64,000 bases of DNA from Deinandra increscens subsp. villosa (taxonomy: Eukaryota > Streptophyta > Magnoliopsida > Asterales > Asteraceae), in NCBI GenBank assembly GCA_039602395.1, contig JBCNJP010000025.1, positions 44,659,980-44,723,979 on the forward strand. Direction: 5' to 3'. Shown one piece after another: positions 1-9,446 of the stretch. The notes under the pieces were generated by a model. It had not been told where the DNA came from and did no database searches. It worked only from the letters and a program-made list of their open reading frames with translations. The first letter of the stretch is position 1. Every line of letters begins with the position of its first letter. Position numbers and translations under genes: made by a program.

Positions 1-832
1 GGTCACATCCCACTGGGGGTTCTGAAACCCGAGGTCCCTGGCCTCCTTAGCCATTATCAACCTGCACTGAAGAAGGGAGATACGAGCTATCAGCCTGCCT
101 TTGTCACCCTTTGCAGCCAAAGCAGCCTCATGTTCAGGCCGCACGTCTGCTGCCTCCTTCTCGAGGTCCTGCACCAGCCCCAAGTTCTTGTTGGCCATCA
201 TCCTGGTCGTATTCAGCTCCTTGTTCAGGGCAGCAAGCTCCCTTTTGGCCGAGGACTCAGCATCATGGGTACGCTTATCAGCAGCCCAAACCAGCTCAAA
301 GAATCGCCCAACAATCTGCAAAAACAAAAAAGAGGTAGTTTAATTGAATATTTATGACCTTGGATTATTTCACTATATAGAAAATTCAGGGGTACCCAGG
401 ATTAACTTACTTGGCGAGAAGAGGCTTCAGCATGGGAACGAAGCTCAGCAGCATCCAGGTTCTCCAAGGATTGCACGGCAGGAGCGGCAGTGGTGGCCCT
501 GGTTTTACGCTTGGTGCCGGAGGTCTTTGAGGAAGGAGCCCTGGGAGCAGACATGGGCTCAGCTTTCACAGTGGCTAGAACTTGGAGGTCTCGCTCAGAT
601 TCACCCAACAGGAGGTCGTCCAGATCTATGTTCTCAAGATTGATAGGGGTGGCAGCAGCTGAAAGACAAAAACACAGGAAATCAACAAAATACGAGGCGC
701 AAATGGCAGAGTACCAAGATACTTACAACTTGACATGCTGTGAGAGGTGGATGAAGCAGCTTGGTGGGGATCAGTCCTGAATTCTCGGTCCACTTCGTTG
801 ATGCTGAGGAAAGCTTCAAATCTCTCGAACAC
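1..832 (-). CDS. Antisense spliced gene of element Z, coiled-coil exons (partial)
   Basis: I see exon-like blocks on the minus strand. About 832-727 encodes a segment ending SMSS, followed by a GTAAGTATC donor. After an intron (about 726-659, acceptor TTTCAG) comes about 658-412, rich in Ala, Ser and Lys with a TVKAEP motif, then a second GTAAGTTAA donor. The acceptor TTTTTGCAG near 318 opens a long coiled-coil-like exon (317 to the window edge). Element A encodes matching SMSS and TVKAEP segments at 18359-18730. In B and Z the first exon resembles the Pfam 'putative gypsy type transposon' family (PF04195). The function is unknown. The intron borders are inferred from consensus sites and the reading frame. 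Confidence 0.6.
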
Positions 833-1190
833 TGAAAAACCGTAAGACGGATCTCACTAAAGGTTTGCTTGATCGTAGAGAGAACACGGTGCGTAAATAA
901 TAGTTTGTTTTATTGAAATCAACATAGACTCAATTACAAACTCTCTCTTAAGCTCTCTAGAGAAACACACTCAAAACACATAGTTAAGAACTGGTCTCTC
1001 TCACTCGTACTCACATTCAAAGCACGAGTTTCTATATAAAGACGTCTGGTCCGATCTCTGTCCGAACTCCAAGTTCGGCGGGTCCGAACCTCAGGTTCGG
1101 ACCTAGTTCGGCCAGCAGCATGAACTTGTCTTGAATCTTCATATCATCTTGTTCAGATACTTCACATGACGCACATATTATGTATCAACA
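833..1190 (-). repeat. C1 3' LTR
   Basis: 358 bp, TGAAAAACCG...ATCAACA on the plus strand (TGTTGATAC...TTTTTCA in element sense). It contains a TATA-like TTTATATAGA (1040-1031) and, directly upstream in element sense, a perfect palindrome at 1081-1103 with 11-bp arms (GGTCCGAACCT) and a 1-nt loop. It differs from the other LTR at two positions. Confidence 0.95.
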
Positions 1191-1202
1191 AACTCCCCCT
1201 CG
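1191..1202 (-). promoter_or_regulatory. C1 polypurine tract
   Basis: On the minus strand CGAGGGGGAGTT abuts the TGTTGATAC start of the 3' LTR. This is the expected primer site for plus-strand DNA synthesis and it fixes the element's orientation. Confidence 0.9.
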
Positions 1203-1383
1203 TCATGTGCAGTATCTGTTCGCCAGTTAAAACATATTCCTTGAACAAACTCCCCCTCAACTTGATAGTAGCTTGATCTTCGAATACTTGACGATGAACA
1301 GTTTCTTTCATCTTTATCAACAGCTTCAGAAGACTTGAAGTTGTGATAAACTCTTTCCTTTGAGTACCTGGCCAACATAAATA

Positions 1384-1469
1384 ACCTTGGTGCAAAACTT
1401 CTCTTCGAGAAACCAAGATATGAATTTTGAAAATGTTTTTCGTATCTTGTGTCGATCAATCGAAAACAA
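1384..1469 (-). other. 3' tail shared with gag-only element C3
   Basis: Read on the minus strand, this segment (a TATCTTGG word, then TTCTCGAAGAGAAG, then TTTTGC) closely matches C3 positions 50028-50107, roughly four bases in five by eye. The TTCTC-GAA-GAGAA core is an inverted repeat. C2 has no comparable tail at the equivalent place. It links the two gag-only elements despite their different LTRs. Confidence 0.7.
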
Positions 1470-1480
1470 ATAAGAAAAAA

Positions 1481-1580
1481 AATATTTTTGATTTTTAAAA
1501 AGTTTATATCAAAACAAACCTAAAATCTTTTTGACTTTTCAAACTTATACTAAAACACACCAAAAATCTTTTTGTACTTT
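1481..1580 (-). repeat. C1 three AAAATC/GATTTT hairpin-like repeats
   Basis: Three A/T-rich repeats of the form AAAATC, a short A-rich loop, then GATTTT, followed by GTGTGTTTT-like spacers (minus strand). They lie about 350 bp downstream of the GNRA hairpins in element sense, the same spacing as in C2 (29792-29898) and C3 (49911-50019). Confidence 0.6.
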
Positions 1581-1932
1581 TCGGAAATGAAATGTAAATG
1601 CAATGCAGAAACAAACTCTATTTTTGGGTATTTTGTGAGAAAGATCATGACGCAAGATCATATCAGACATAACGCATCTAGCACATTTCAATTTCGGTTT
1701 TAATCAGCATGCAAGCCAAGATAATCGCAAATACAACATTGATTGTTTATTTCAGCATGTACCAATCATATTTATCGTTTTCAGATATGCTTAAGGTAAT
1801 TTTTATCATGCACTGATAACTCGGCCTCTACTCTATCAGAAATACTAGCAAATCATCATGTTTATCATATAGAAGTAACTTTTATTCGAGATTTAAACAT
1901 CCTTGATGAGTCATGCAAAAATAAAGCAGAAC

Positions 1933-2172
1933 CTCAAATACCTAGCAACCAGGTCGGTCTTTCGACACGCAGAGAAAGCCCAAGTATTTGAGAAAATAAG
2001 AAAGCAGAAAAAGTTGAAATTGTATAATCCAACAACAATCAGGTCGGTTCTTCCGAACGCGCAGAGAAAGTCCGATGGATTATACGAAACACCAATAAAA
2101 ATAAAGCAGAACGTCAAACGAACAACAATCAGGTCGATCTTACGATACGCAGAGAAAGTCCGATCGTTTGAC
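1933..2172 (-). other. C1 structured RNA array: three GNRA-capped hairpins
   Basis: Three units read on the minus strand. At 2172-2113 the closing stem is 9 bp (GTCAAACGA/TCGTTTGAC) and the inner hairpin is AUC-GUAA-GAU. At 2085-2022 it is 9 bp (GTATAATCC/GGATTATAC) with inner GUUC-GGAA-GAAC. At 1992-1933 it is 9 bp (CTCAAATAC/GTATTTGAG) with inner GUC-GAAA-GAC. Each inner hairpin is preceded by CUUUCUCUGCG and followed by CGACCUG. Stem sequences differ between units but stay complementary, and every loop is a GNRA tetraloop. A function is not known to me; folding of the element RNA is inferred. Confidence 0.8.
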
Positions 2173-2715
2173 AAAATAAAGAAAATCAAACAAGTTTAAA
2201 TCTTCCAAAATGAAAACATGCATTCATCAGGATATCTCTTTATTCTATTTTTGTTTTAGAATCATCACATAGCATTCATCAGGAAGCAAACAACCAAAGA
2301 TTATCAGGCAAGCTTTATGTTTATATCTTACTTGCAGATATCAGATTAGTCATGCACATTCACAGATCATACAAGCACCTACAGCCTTTAGACTTACTCT
2401 ATCCATGGCAGATAGCGTATATGCTGATGTACTATCATTTCTTGCTTTTGTCAAATCAATTTCTCAATTTTTCATCTTTATATTGTCCAATTTCTCCCCC
2501 TAAAATTCAAACAAATACTATTTTTTTTTTGAATTTTCCAATTTTCTCCCCCTAAAAATATGAACGAAAGAAAAATGAATAACAAAAATGAAAATGATCG
2601 ATCAACACTTGACACATTTTGAAAATGATTTTGGAAAAATCAGTGTTTCAAAGATAGGAACGATGCAAGTTAACTTAAAAACACAAGTATCTCACTGTCA
2701 GCAACCTTACGATTA

Positions 2716-4982
2716 CTAACAGGTCTTCCTAAAATACCTGCAAACACTGGAAAATAGTAAGTTCTTAAGACCCCGACCCTCATCCCCAACGATGGTAGGT
2801 CGTCCAGTGTCTTCAACAAAATCTGTGTTGGCCGTGGAGACAGCTTTAGGTCTCCATTCCTGTTTTGGTGTGATGATTTCTAGTGAACCATTGTCAACTG
2901 ATGAATGACAATCAGAACTACTACCCAAATTCTCCGAAAGAGACTTCTTTTTCCATGAAAATTTAGTATTGGGCATTGGTTCACTAAAAATAATGCCATC
3001 AAGATCAACATACTTTGTATGTTTGGCATTTGATGATGAATTGTTAGCAGTCGTAGGACAATTATTTGCATAATGACCTTTCTTACGACAAACAAAACAA
3101 AGTCTTTTACCAGTTGAATTGATAGAAATCGGTTTTCCAAACTGATCAGTAAGACCTTCATCATGAATTTTTGAAAACACAGGTTTTGATTTCTTTGGTT
3201 TGTGAAATTTTGGAAAACATATTGGAGAATCATAAAAACCCAAATCATCTCCATAACCAAAGAATTTATCTTTATGATAAAACCTGTTAGACTTAGCAGA
3301 ATAAAATGAATCTGAACTGTTACCGCTTTGTTGTGTAGCATCAGATACACAAGAAGACCCTTCAGAAGAAAGCTTTTCATCTGGTGAAACTACTTTCGGC
3401 TTCCAACATTGTGTCTTCTTATCTGAAAACACCTTCTGCTTCTTTATCTTCTTCGCTTTGAACTCCTTTTTGTTGAAATCCTTAGTCAGCATTTCTATTC
3501 CTTTAAATCCCAAACCTCCATTTTTCTGTTTAAACTTATCTTGAACAGAAGTCGGTATCGCATGACCTTGTTTGGCAAGCTTTGTAAATTCAGACTTGAT
3601 ACCTTTCAGGTCATTCTTTCCAGAAATCAATGAATCATCTATGACAATTTCAGAAAACTTTGGCACCGTTACGTTTTCTGGATTTCCATGAAACACCTGT
3701 TCTTTCTCAAAAAAGTAGATTTTGAATCAAACTTCAACCCTTTGCGGTAATCAACCTCCTTCTTATTCTTCTTTGATTTGAATTTTAGTTTCTTCCTTGA
3801 ACTGGTATCAGCAAACTTTGAATAATCATGCTGTTCAACACCAGATGATGTAGCTGGAACAGACATTTCAATGTCCACTGGAGCAGGAACTTGATGAAGA
3901 CATTCATCTTGACCATTTTTCTCACTCTTTTCCAGTTTATACATATAATTCAGAAAAGTCGGTGAATGGTTGCAATTTTTCAATCTTCGTTGCAAATCAA
4001 ACATCTCGATCTTTTGTTTAGATATTTTCATATTAGCTTCCGATAACTCTTTCTGTGAAGCAATGTACTTGTCAGACACTTTGTTATAATCACTGATATG
4101 ACATCGTCTCAAGCGACACTCTTCCAGAACTTCTTCAGAAACCTTCTCCACTTGTTTCTTATAGTAAATAACATCATGTTTCAAAATGTCATTTTGACTT
4201 TGAATCTCACCATTTCTATCACGCAACTTGGTAAGTTCCTCTTGGAGTTGAATTACTCTATCGGCAACTTCGACAGCAGCTTTAGTAACTTTTTCATATT
4301 TTTGTTGAAGAGGATAACATTTCTCAAATAAAGCATCAAAATCTTCAACAGCTTCCTTTTCCTTAGCTTGAGCTTTATTGCATTCTTCAACCAACAATTT
4401 TTTCTTTTTCAACCATCCTTCCTTAATATTAGCAAACTCCAAACAATTTGCACATGATATAGACACATCCTTTTGAATTTTGGTAGCTAAATCATTACAA
4501 ACTTTACTTTTCCATTCCTCCACTTCTTTTGTCAAGAAAGCATTTTCTTCAGTCAACATTCCCACCTTTTTCTCTAATTTTTCAATTATTCCTTTAAACT
4601 TCAAATCTTGATCAATTGTTTTCTGAGAAAGTTTAGACATATGTTCCTCACACTGTGTCTTCACAAAATCCCATATCCGTTTTGCCTTTCGAAACATCCT
4701 GATTGGATTCTTAAGAGTTATAGGCAAAGCTAACATAAGAAGTGTAGTAGCCCTTTCATTTTGATCAAATGCTTCCCTTTCTTCACTTGAAAAATTATGC
4801 ATTTCCTTAAAATCACCATCACTATAAGTTGGATACTTATGTTCGTTTGTAATTGGTAACCATAATTTTTTATCCAAATCGTGTACATATCCTCGAAAAT
4901 TTGTCGCCCAACCATGATAATCTTCAAGATTTATCAACTTTGGCACATTCTGACGATGACGCTCAGCCTCAATTTCATTCAT
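2716..4982 (-). pseudogene. gag: C1 gag with coiled coil and one CCHC knuckle, one frameshift
   Basis: The start is the ATG at 4982 (MNEIEAE); an upstream in-frame codon is GTG and unlikely to be used. The N-terminal part carries the copia gag fold signature (VPKLINLEDYHGWATNFRGY). A long Lys/Glu-rich coiled coil of several hundred residues follows, then a CCHC knuckle (CFVCRKKGHYANNC, near 3085-3125). The reading frame shifts once near 3690, where two ORFs overlap by 28 nt. The protein ends shortly after an FVEDTGRP motif that also precedes the gag end in C2 (FVEDDGRP). A first knuckle, present in C2 and C3, is absent. The product would form the capsid. No pol follows. Confidence 0.85.
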
Positions 4983-5460
4983 TTTGAGAATTTTAAAATT
5001 CTGCTTGGTCCGAACTTCCACCGAACTTCGACCGAACTCAACTGAACCTCCGATCTTGCTCCGAACGTTGTCCGAACTTGATTACACAGTCCGAACTTAA
5101 ATCAAAGTCCGAACACCTCCGAACTCCCTCCGATCCTAATCCGATCTTACTCCGAACTTTCACCGAAACAAGAAGGACCGAACGACGTCCGAACTCTCTC
5201 CGAACTGGAAGTTCGGAGCGGTTATTTTTCGGTTACTCCGAACCTCGAACGAATGTAAACACTCTCGACATAATTTTCGCGATTTTGAGAGAATTTGGAC
5301 GAGATTTTTGACAGAAACTCAGATAAAACCCATAGAAATGTTTTAGTAATGAAAATTACTCGAAAAGCTCACAGATTTACCCGTTTTTGAATGAAAACAA
5401 CTCGGTTTTATCAAGAAAACAACTACAATCAAAGCAAACGCAATAGAGCAACCTGGATTT
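4983..5460 (-). promoter_or_regulatory. C1 5' leader with dense TCCGAAC/GTTCGGA words
   Basis: Between primer site and gag, about 5008-5240 carries well over a dozen copies of (T)CCGAAC, CCGATC or the complement GTTCGG, spaced mostly 8-20 nt. The same word forms palindromes in the LTR. C2 has the same word in the same place; C3 has a different word there. Confidence 0.7.
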
Positions 5461-5472
5461 GCTCTGATACCA
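5461..5472 (-). promoter_or_regulatory. C1 primer-binding site (initiator tRNA-Met)
   Basis: The minus strand reads TGGTATCAGAGC two bases after the 5' LTR. This is the standard plant copia site complementary to the 3' end of initiator tRNA-Met. Confidence 0.95.
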
Positions 5473-5474
5473 AT

Positions 5475-5832
5475 TGAAAAACCGTAAGACGGATCTTACT
5501 AAAGGTTTGCTTGATCGTAGAGAGAACACGGTGCGTAAATAATAGTTTGTTTTATTGAAATCAACATAGACTCAATTACAAACTCTCTCTTAAGCTCTCT
5601 AGAGAAACACACTCAAAACACATAGTTAAGAACTGGTCTCTCTCACTCGTACTCACATTCAAAGCACGAGTTTCTATATAAAGACGTCTGGTCCGATCTC
5701 TGTCCGAACTCCAAGTTCGGCGGGTCCGAACCTCAGGTTCGGACCTAGTTCGGCCAGCAGCATGAACTTGTCTTGAATCTTCATATCATCTTGTTCAGAT
5801 ACTTCACATGACGCACAAATTATGTATCAACA
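5475..5832 (-). repeat. C1 5' LTR
   Basis: 358 bp, paired with 833-1190. The TATA-like TTTATATAG lies at 5682-5674 and the 11-bp-arm palindrome at 5723-5745. Confidence 0.95.
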
Positions 5833-5868
5833 AACACCCCAGGATTTGCAGGTCCAATGGAGCTTAAG

Positions 5869-6621
5869 CTAGGAACTGCAGAACAAAAATCCAAGGTTAG
5901 TTTTTGAATAAGGTAAAATCCTAATCCCTAATGCAGGTAAAGACCTACCGTCTACTCTCCACCTAATCGGAAGGCTCACCCCTCCTGGAATAGTTGACCT
6001 CTTCACAAAGAAAAATTTCCCTTTCCATTCCTCATGAAATGAAGCCCGAGGAATCATCTGAATTTCTTTGTTCAAAGCTTTGAACAAGAATCGGTTGTTA
6101 CCATGGGATTTGAGTTCGTAACCCAGGGCCAGTTCAGGTAACCCAACCAGGGAATCAAACTCATTGTTGTGACGATCTATGGAACCCAGGATTCTCCAAA
6201 CATTAGGAAGGGTTTGGGCAAATGCAAGACCAGTAGCCTTAAAGAACTCGGCCAGAAGGCCGGTGAAAGGGTACGAGAGCCCCATGGAGAAAGGAGTAAA
6301 AGGAAAGCAGACCCAGGTCTCAAAACAGAAATCCGATCGAACCCTTTTGTCGAAGGGTCTGATCTCAGTGGATTCAGGGAAAAGGCCCGACGATAAGAAT
6401 GTAGCGATGTCGTCGTCGGTGAAGGTACAGGTCTCGGGCCCTCGGCTTTGCAGGTAGTTTTGATCGTAGAAATCTTCGATACCCGTCTTCTTAGCCAGGG
6501 TCTCCGACCGAATCTTTTTTCGAGTCATGATCGGAGAAGAAAAAGAGAGACGGAAAGAAAATGTTACCTGATCGGAAGAAGAGAGAAGCCGGAGGTCCAA
6601 GCAATTTATCTCTGCTCTCAA
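5869..6621 (-). CDS. Antisense gene of element Z, first exon (PF04195-like)
   Basis: The exon encodes a protein resembling the 'putative gypsy type transposon' family (PF04195), which is found antisense near the 3' end of plant Tat elements. Visible features are a TCTFTDDDIATFLSSG segment, an FPESTEIRPF segment, hydrophobic aromatic stretches and a KFFFVKR motif. The equivalent exon in B (53287-52707) shares most of these (ETCTFDD, FFFVKR). I favour the ATG at 6528 (MTRKKIRSE), because B begins MAKKNTRSS at the same point and a likely 5' intron lies just upstream. The exon ends near a GTAGGTCTT donor around 5950. The function is unknown. C1 separates it from its downstream exons. Confidence 0.7.
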   Translation of the reverse strand: MRAEINCLDLRLLSSSDQVTFSFRLSFSSPIMTRKKIRSETLAKKTGIEDFYDQNYLQSRGPETCTFTDDDIATFLSSGLFPESTEIRPFDKRVRSDFCFETWVCFPFTPFSMGLSYPFTGLLAEFFKATGLAFAQTLPNVWRILGSIDRHNNEFDSLVGLPELALGYELKSHGNNRFLFKALNKEIQMIPRASFHEEWKGKFFFVKRSTIPGGVSLPIRWRVDGRSLPALGIRILPYSKTNLGFLFCSS

Positions 6622-6807
6622 GAATGGTAATGATGAAGAAGAGGGGAGGTAAATGCGGATATTTAAGAAGGTTTAGAAGCTGTAGAGGTGATGGGACACG
6701 ACCCCTCGACGTGGCGTGGCAGATCCTCTTTTAACGGACACGATTGAAACAAGGGGTGATTTGACTCAAAATTTTAAAATTTTCACAGCTGTAAATTCTA
6801 TCCACTT

Positions 6808-6826
6808 GCGAAAATTTGGGGGCAAT
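6808..6826 (+). promoter_or_regulatory. Element Z polypurine tract
   Basis: GCGAAAATTTGGGGGCAAT directly precedes the TGTTATACC start of the LTR, as expected for plus-strand priming. This supports the call of 6827-7713 as a 3' LTR. Confidence 0.75.
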
Positions 6827-7713
6827 TGTTATACCCCGAATTCTCGGCTGATAATCCAGGGTGCAGGTAAAGGCCAAGGACAGGAGTGACCCAGGAATTG
6901 TATAACCCAGAATTTAACAGGTAACGTTCAAATGACCCTGAATGTGTCCATAGTAAAGTGATGACCCAGGATGTCGACTTTATTCAGGGAAGTTTACATT
7001 CATTTTATTCTATATTAATATGATCTGAAATGTGCATAATCCAGGGTTACCCTTACTTTATAGATGACCCAGCATGTGGAAATGACCCTGCATGCTAGGA
7101 CATTGTTACTAACGTATTTTGTGTCTTTATCTAAGTGAAGACAGGTTGACGAAGTCTCCCAACGGTCGAATAAAAGAAGCTAGAGATTCATTTAGCACGT
7201 GGTCAAAGTCAGTTAGCTGGAAACTCGGTCAACCAACTGAAATAGACGTTGAAGAGGAGATCCCTGGAATATCGGACAAGTTGTTGAAGATCTAGGAGTA
7301 TTCAAGCTCATTCGAGATTTACTCATTGTATTCTCGTACCTTATTCTCTGCGAACTCATTGTATTCAAGCTTTTTATGTGATCAATAAATTGGTAGCGTG
7401 TGTTATCGCTACCCGGGGTTTTTATGCCGGCGGCGCCTTAGAGACATCTAAGGGCTAAGGGCTTTTCCCTAGTAAAAATTCTCGGTGTTCCTACTTGCAT
7501 TTCTGGTTACATTTGTGTTGCTAAGCTTCTTAACGGATTTCGTAAGCAAACCTAACTTTTTACTAAGGATTTTAGTTGTTTGTCCCTGGAATTCTACTGT
7601 TATCCCAGGATTTCTTCGAACTGTTTTCATATCTAAATCCTAGGCACCGAACCTCACATTCATATTTGGTTCAAACTTTACTAATTTAACTTAAGTAATT
7701 TTTAGCCAAAACA
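6827..7713 (+). repeat. Element Z 3' LTR
   Basis: 887 bp, starting TGTTATACCCCG and ending AGCCAAAACA. It is related to the LTR of element A (same start and several shared blocks) but clearly a different copy. It is peppered with CCCAGGAT/ACCCTG words. An AATAAA (7384-7389) is followed by two hairpins (7392-7413 and 7436-7453) that covary with those in A. Confidence 0.82.
7392..7453 (+). other. Hairpin pair downstream of poly(A) signal in Z LTR
   Basis: Hairpin 1 is GGTAGCG (7392-7398), loop TGTGTTAT, CGCTACC (7407-7413). Hairpin 2 is CCTTAGA (7436-7442), loop GACA, TCTAAGG (7447-7453). Element A has the same loops with compensatory changes in the stems (10427-10490). Confidence 0.65.
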
Positions 7714-8330
7714 GTTTGTATTAAGAATTTTACTTGCTGAATGCCTGAATTCTGATTTTCTATTGTTTATATTAAGTATTTAGGCTGCTGTTGCTGTTTG
7801 TTTTTTGTATAACTGTTGTTGTTTATATGATGTTGTTGCTATTCCTGGATTAGATATGTTGATTGGTATGAATATATATGGATAACAATATTTCTAATTT
7901 TGATTAAGGTTTAGTTCTTTAGTTTTATATGATGTTGTTGCTATTCCTGAATTTGGTATTATCTTGTATTGGAGATTTTCCATTCTCGAAATTGGCTAAA
8001 CCTTGGTGATAATCATTCGATTATCATCCTACTATCTTAGTTTTATTTAGTTTCAGTTTTCGGATGCTAACAGTTTACTTGTCATCTCTAACCTGCTCAA
8101 ACACTTATGTCTAAATGAAACTAACACATGCATAAATGCCTTGTAAATCTCGTTTTTGCAGGCTATTTGAAGATTATAGTTCTGACCCGTAATAGCTAAA
8201 TATGTAGAGCAACAAGACTCGCTCAGGTGAGGTGTTAAATTTGATTGCAAGAACTATATTATCATCACATATATAATATATTGAGGCTTTATAAAAAAAT
8301 ACTTTTTAAGGTTGTTTTTAGCATAATAGC

Positions 8331-8480
8331 AACTAGACAGCTGTTTTGAACCGTAGCTATGGGGCTGTTTTCAGCAGTTTTAGGGCTGTTTTAGGATTGT
8401 TTTTGAACCTATTATGGGGCTGTTTTGGGGCTATTAAGAACCTGTTTTGTGGCTGTTTTGGGGTTGTTTTGAACCTGATA
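8331..8480 (+). repeat. GGGGCTGTTTT-type minisatellite
   Basis: Irregular tandem copies of TGGGGCTGTTTTG with spacers such as AACCTGTTTT and AACCTATTA. The unit is about 11-20 bp and imperfect. Confidence 0.6.
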
Positions 8481-8593
8481 ATATCAAAGAATTTGTAGTA
8501 GTATCACTCCTCACGTGTTAAGTGTGAAGATTTAAATCTCATTATAAATAAATACATATAGTTAACAGTAAAATTAAGACAAAGGCGTTATGT

Positions 8594-8956
8594 TGTTGCC
8601 TGTTGTCCTGTTGTTGCGTGTATTTATAACCTGTTGTTGCTGACTTGATTTTATAACCTGTCGCTGTTTGTATTTATAACCTGGTGACTTGCTGACTTAC
8701 TGTTGCTGTTTATAAAATGAATGAGTACAATAAGAAGCAAAATGAGCTAAATAAAATTGATTTTAAGCAAACACACAATAATAGAACAAAAACACGGGAA
8801 AATTACAACCCACTACGGCATGCAACAGGTCGTAACAAAAACAACAAAATTCAATATAGATGAAGAAAATTAAGTACTAATTTCACAATTATATACAGAC
8901 AACAAACCAGATGAGATGACAATTATGTGCTTTATAACTAAATAAAATGTATTAAT
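8594..8956 (+). repeat. Direct repeat copy 1 (about 360 bp)
   Basis: This copy matches 9447-9810 through TATTTATAACCTGTTG words, the segment AACCCACTACGGCATGCAAC, and a run ending ATGTGC(C)TTTATAACTAAATAAAA. I estimate about 90% identity by eye. It carries no ORF and no TG...CA boundaries, so I cannot assign it to an LTR. It could be a tandem duplication or the remnant of an unidentified element. Confidence 0.75.
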
Positions 8957-9446
8957 ACTTCAAGTTGACTGCAAATTTGAAGAAATCACCAAAATAATAA
9001 AGCTTACTGAACTTAAATAAAATAGAAAGAAAAGAATTTTACCAAGTCTCAATTGAGGAATATAATTACTCAATTCCACTGTGCTTCAATTCAGGTTAGT
9101 GTTTAATCTATTATTTGTATTAGATCAAATCATTAGAATATAATTTTTAGGTTCATAACTTCATATTAATATGTTACACACGTATGAATCTGTTTCTATA
9201 ATTCTATTACACATATGAAATTATGAATTTGTTTCTAATATAGTTTATATTTAGGCTGTTTATATAGTTTATATTTAGGATATTTATATAGTTTATACTT
9301 GTTGTTGCAGTTCATAATATAATTTGTTAGTGTGATAACTTGCTGTTGCTGTTTATATAGTTTATATTTAGGCTGCTATTGCTGTTTGTATTATGAATTT
9401 TACTTGTTGACTTGTTGTTGCTGTTTATAAAATGAATTTAGGCTGC

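Larger units (their letters stand above)
1191..2715 (-). other. C1 non-coding 3' region between gag and LTR
   Basis: No ORF is supported here. In element order it holds two internal polypurine-like tracts, TTTTAGGGGGAGAAA-type (2542-2557 and 2491-2505), the three-hairpin GNRA array (2172-1933), a GATCTTTCTCAC word near 1640, three AAAATC...GATTTT repeats (1580-1481), and a tail (1469-1384) closely matching C3 50028-50107. C2 shows the same block order apart from the tail, although its gag is strongly diverged. Confidence 0.75.
833..5832 (-). mobile_element. C1: gag-only (non-autonomous) Sirevirus-type Ty1/copia element
   Basis: This is a 5,000-bp element on the minus strand, flanked by the 5-bp duplication AACAC (828-832 and 5833-5837). 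Its 358-bp LTRs differ at only two positions, so insertion is recent. An initiator-tRNA-Met primer site follows the 5' LTR and a GAGGGGGAGTT polypurine tract precedes the 3' LTR. Between them lie a leader full of TCCGAAC words, one long gag with a zinc knuckle, and about 1.5 kb of non-coding sequence. There is no protease, integrase, RT or RNase H. The architecture matches the published TR-GAG class (terminal repeats with a GAG domain). It would need pol in trans, plausibly from a Sirevirus such as C2. It interrupts the antisense gene of element Z. Confidence 0.92.
1..7713 (+). mobile_element. Ty3/gypsy Tat-type element Z, 3' part, interrupted by C1
   Basis: This is the 3' portion of a Tat-clade Ty3 element; its gag-pol lies left of the window. 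The sequence shows, in order, exons of an antisense gene (1-832 and 5869-6621), a polypurine tract (6808-6826) and an 887-bp LTR (6827-7713). Copia element C1 sits between the two exon groups with a perfect AACAC target duplication. The same order (pol, antisense gene, PPT, LTR) is inferred for elements A and B further right, which supports reading this LTR as a 3' LTR. No primer-binding site follows the LTR. The first bases after it, GTTTG, happen to match the bases that follow the LTR in element B, so a rearranged 5' LTR is a weak alternative. Confidence 0.8.

Noticed and set aside
101..343. Plus-strand ORF of about 80 codons at the left end
   Set aside because: It is the complement of the coiled-coil exon of the Z antisense gene, which has the better splice sites and homologues in A and B.
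6827..7713. Reading the Z LTR as a 5' LTR or solo LTR
   Set aside because: The following GTTTG resembles the start of the B post-LTR bases, but the tRNA-Lys site is missing. A polypurine tract and the antisense gene lie upstream, as for a 3' LTR.
8162..8225. Small host exon between TTTTTGCAG and CAGGTGAGG
   Set aside because: Only about 64 nt, with stop codons in frame and no neighbouring exons. Splice-like sites are frequent by chance.
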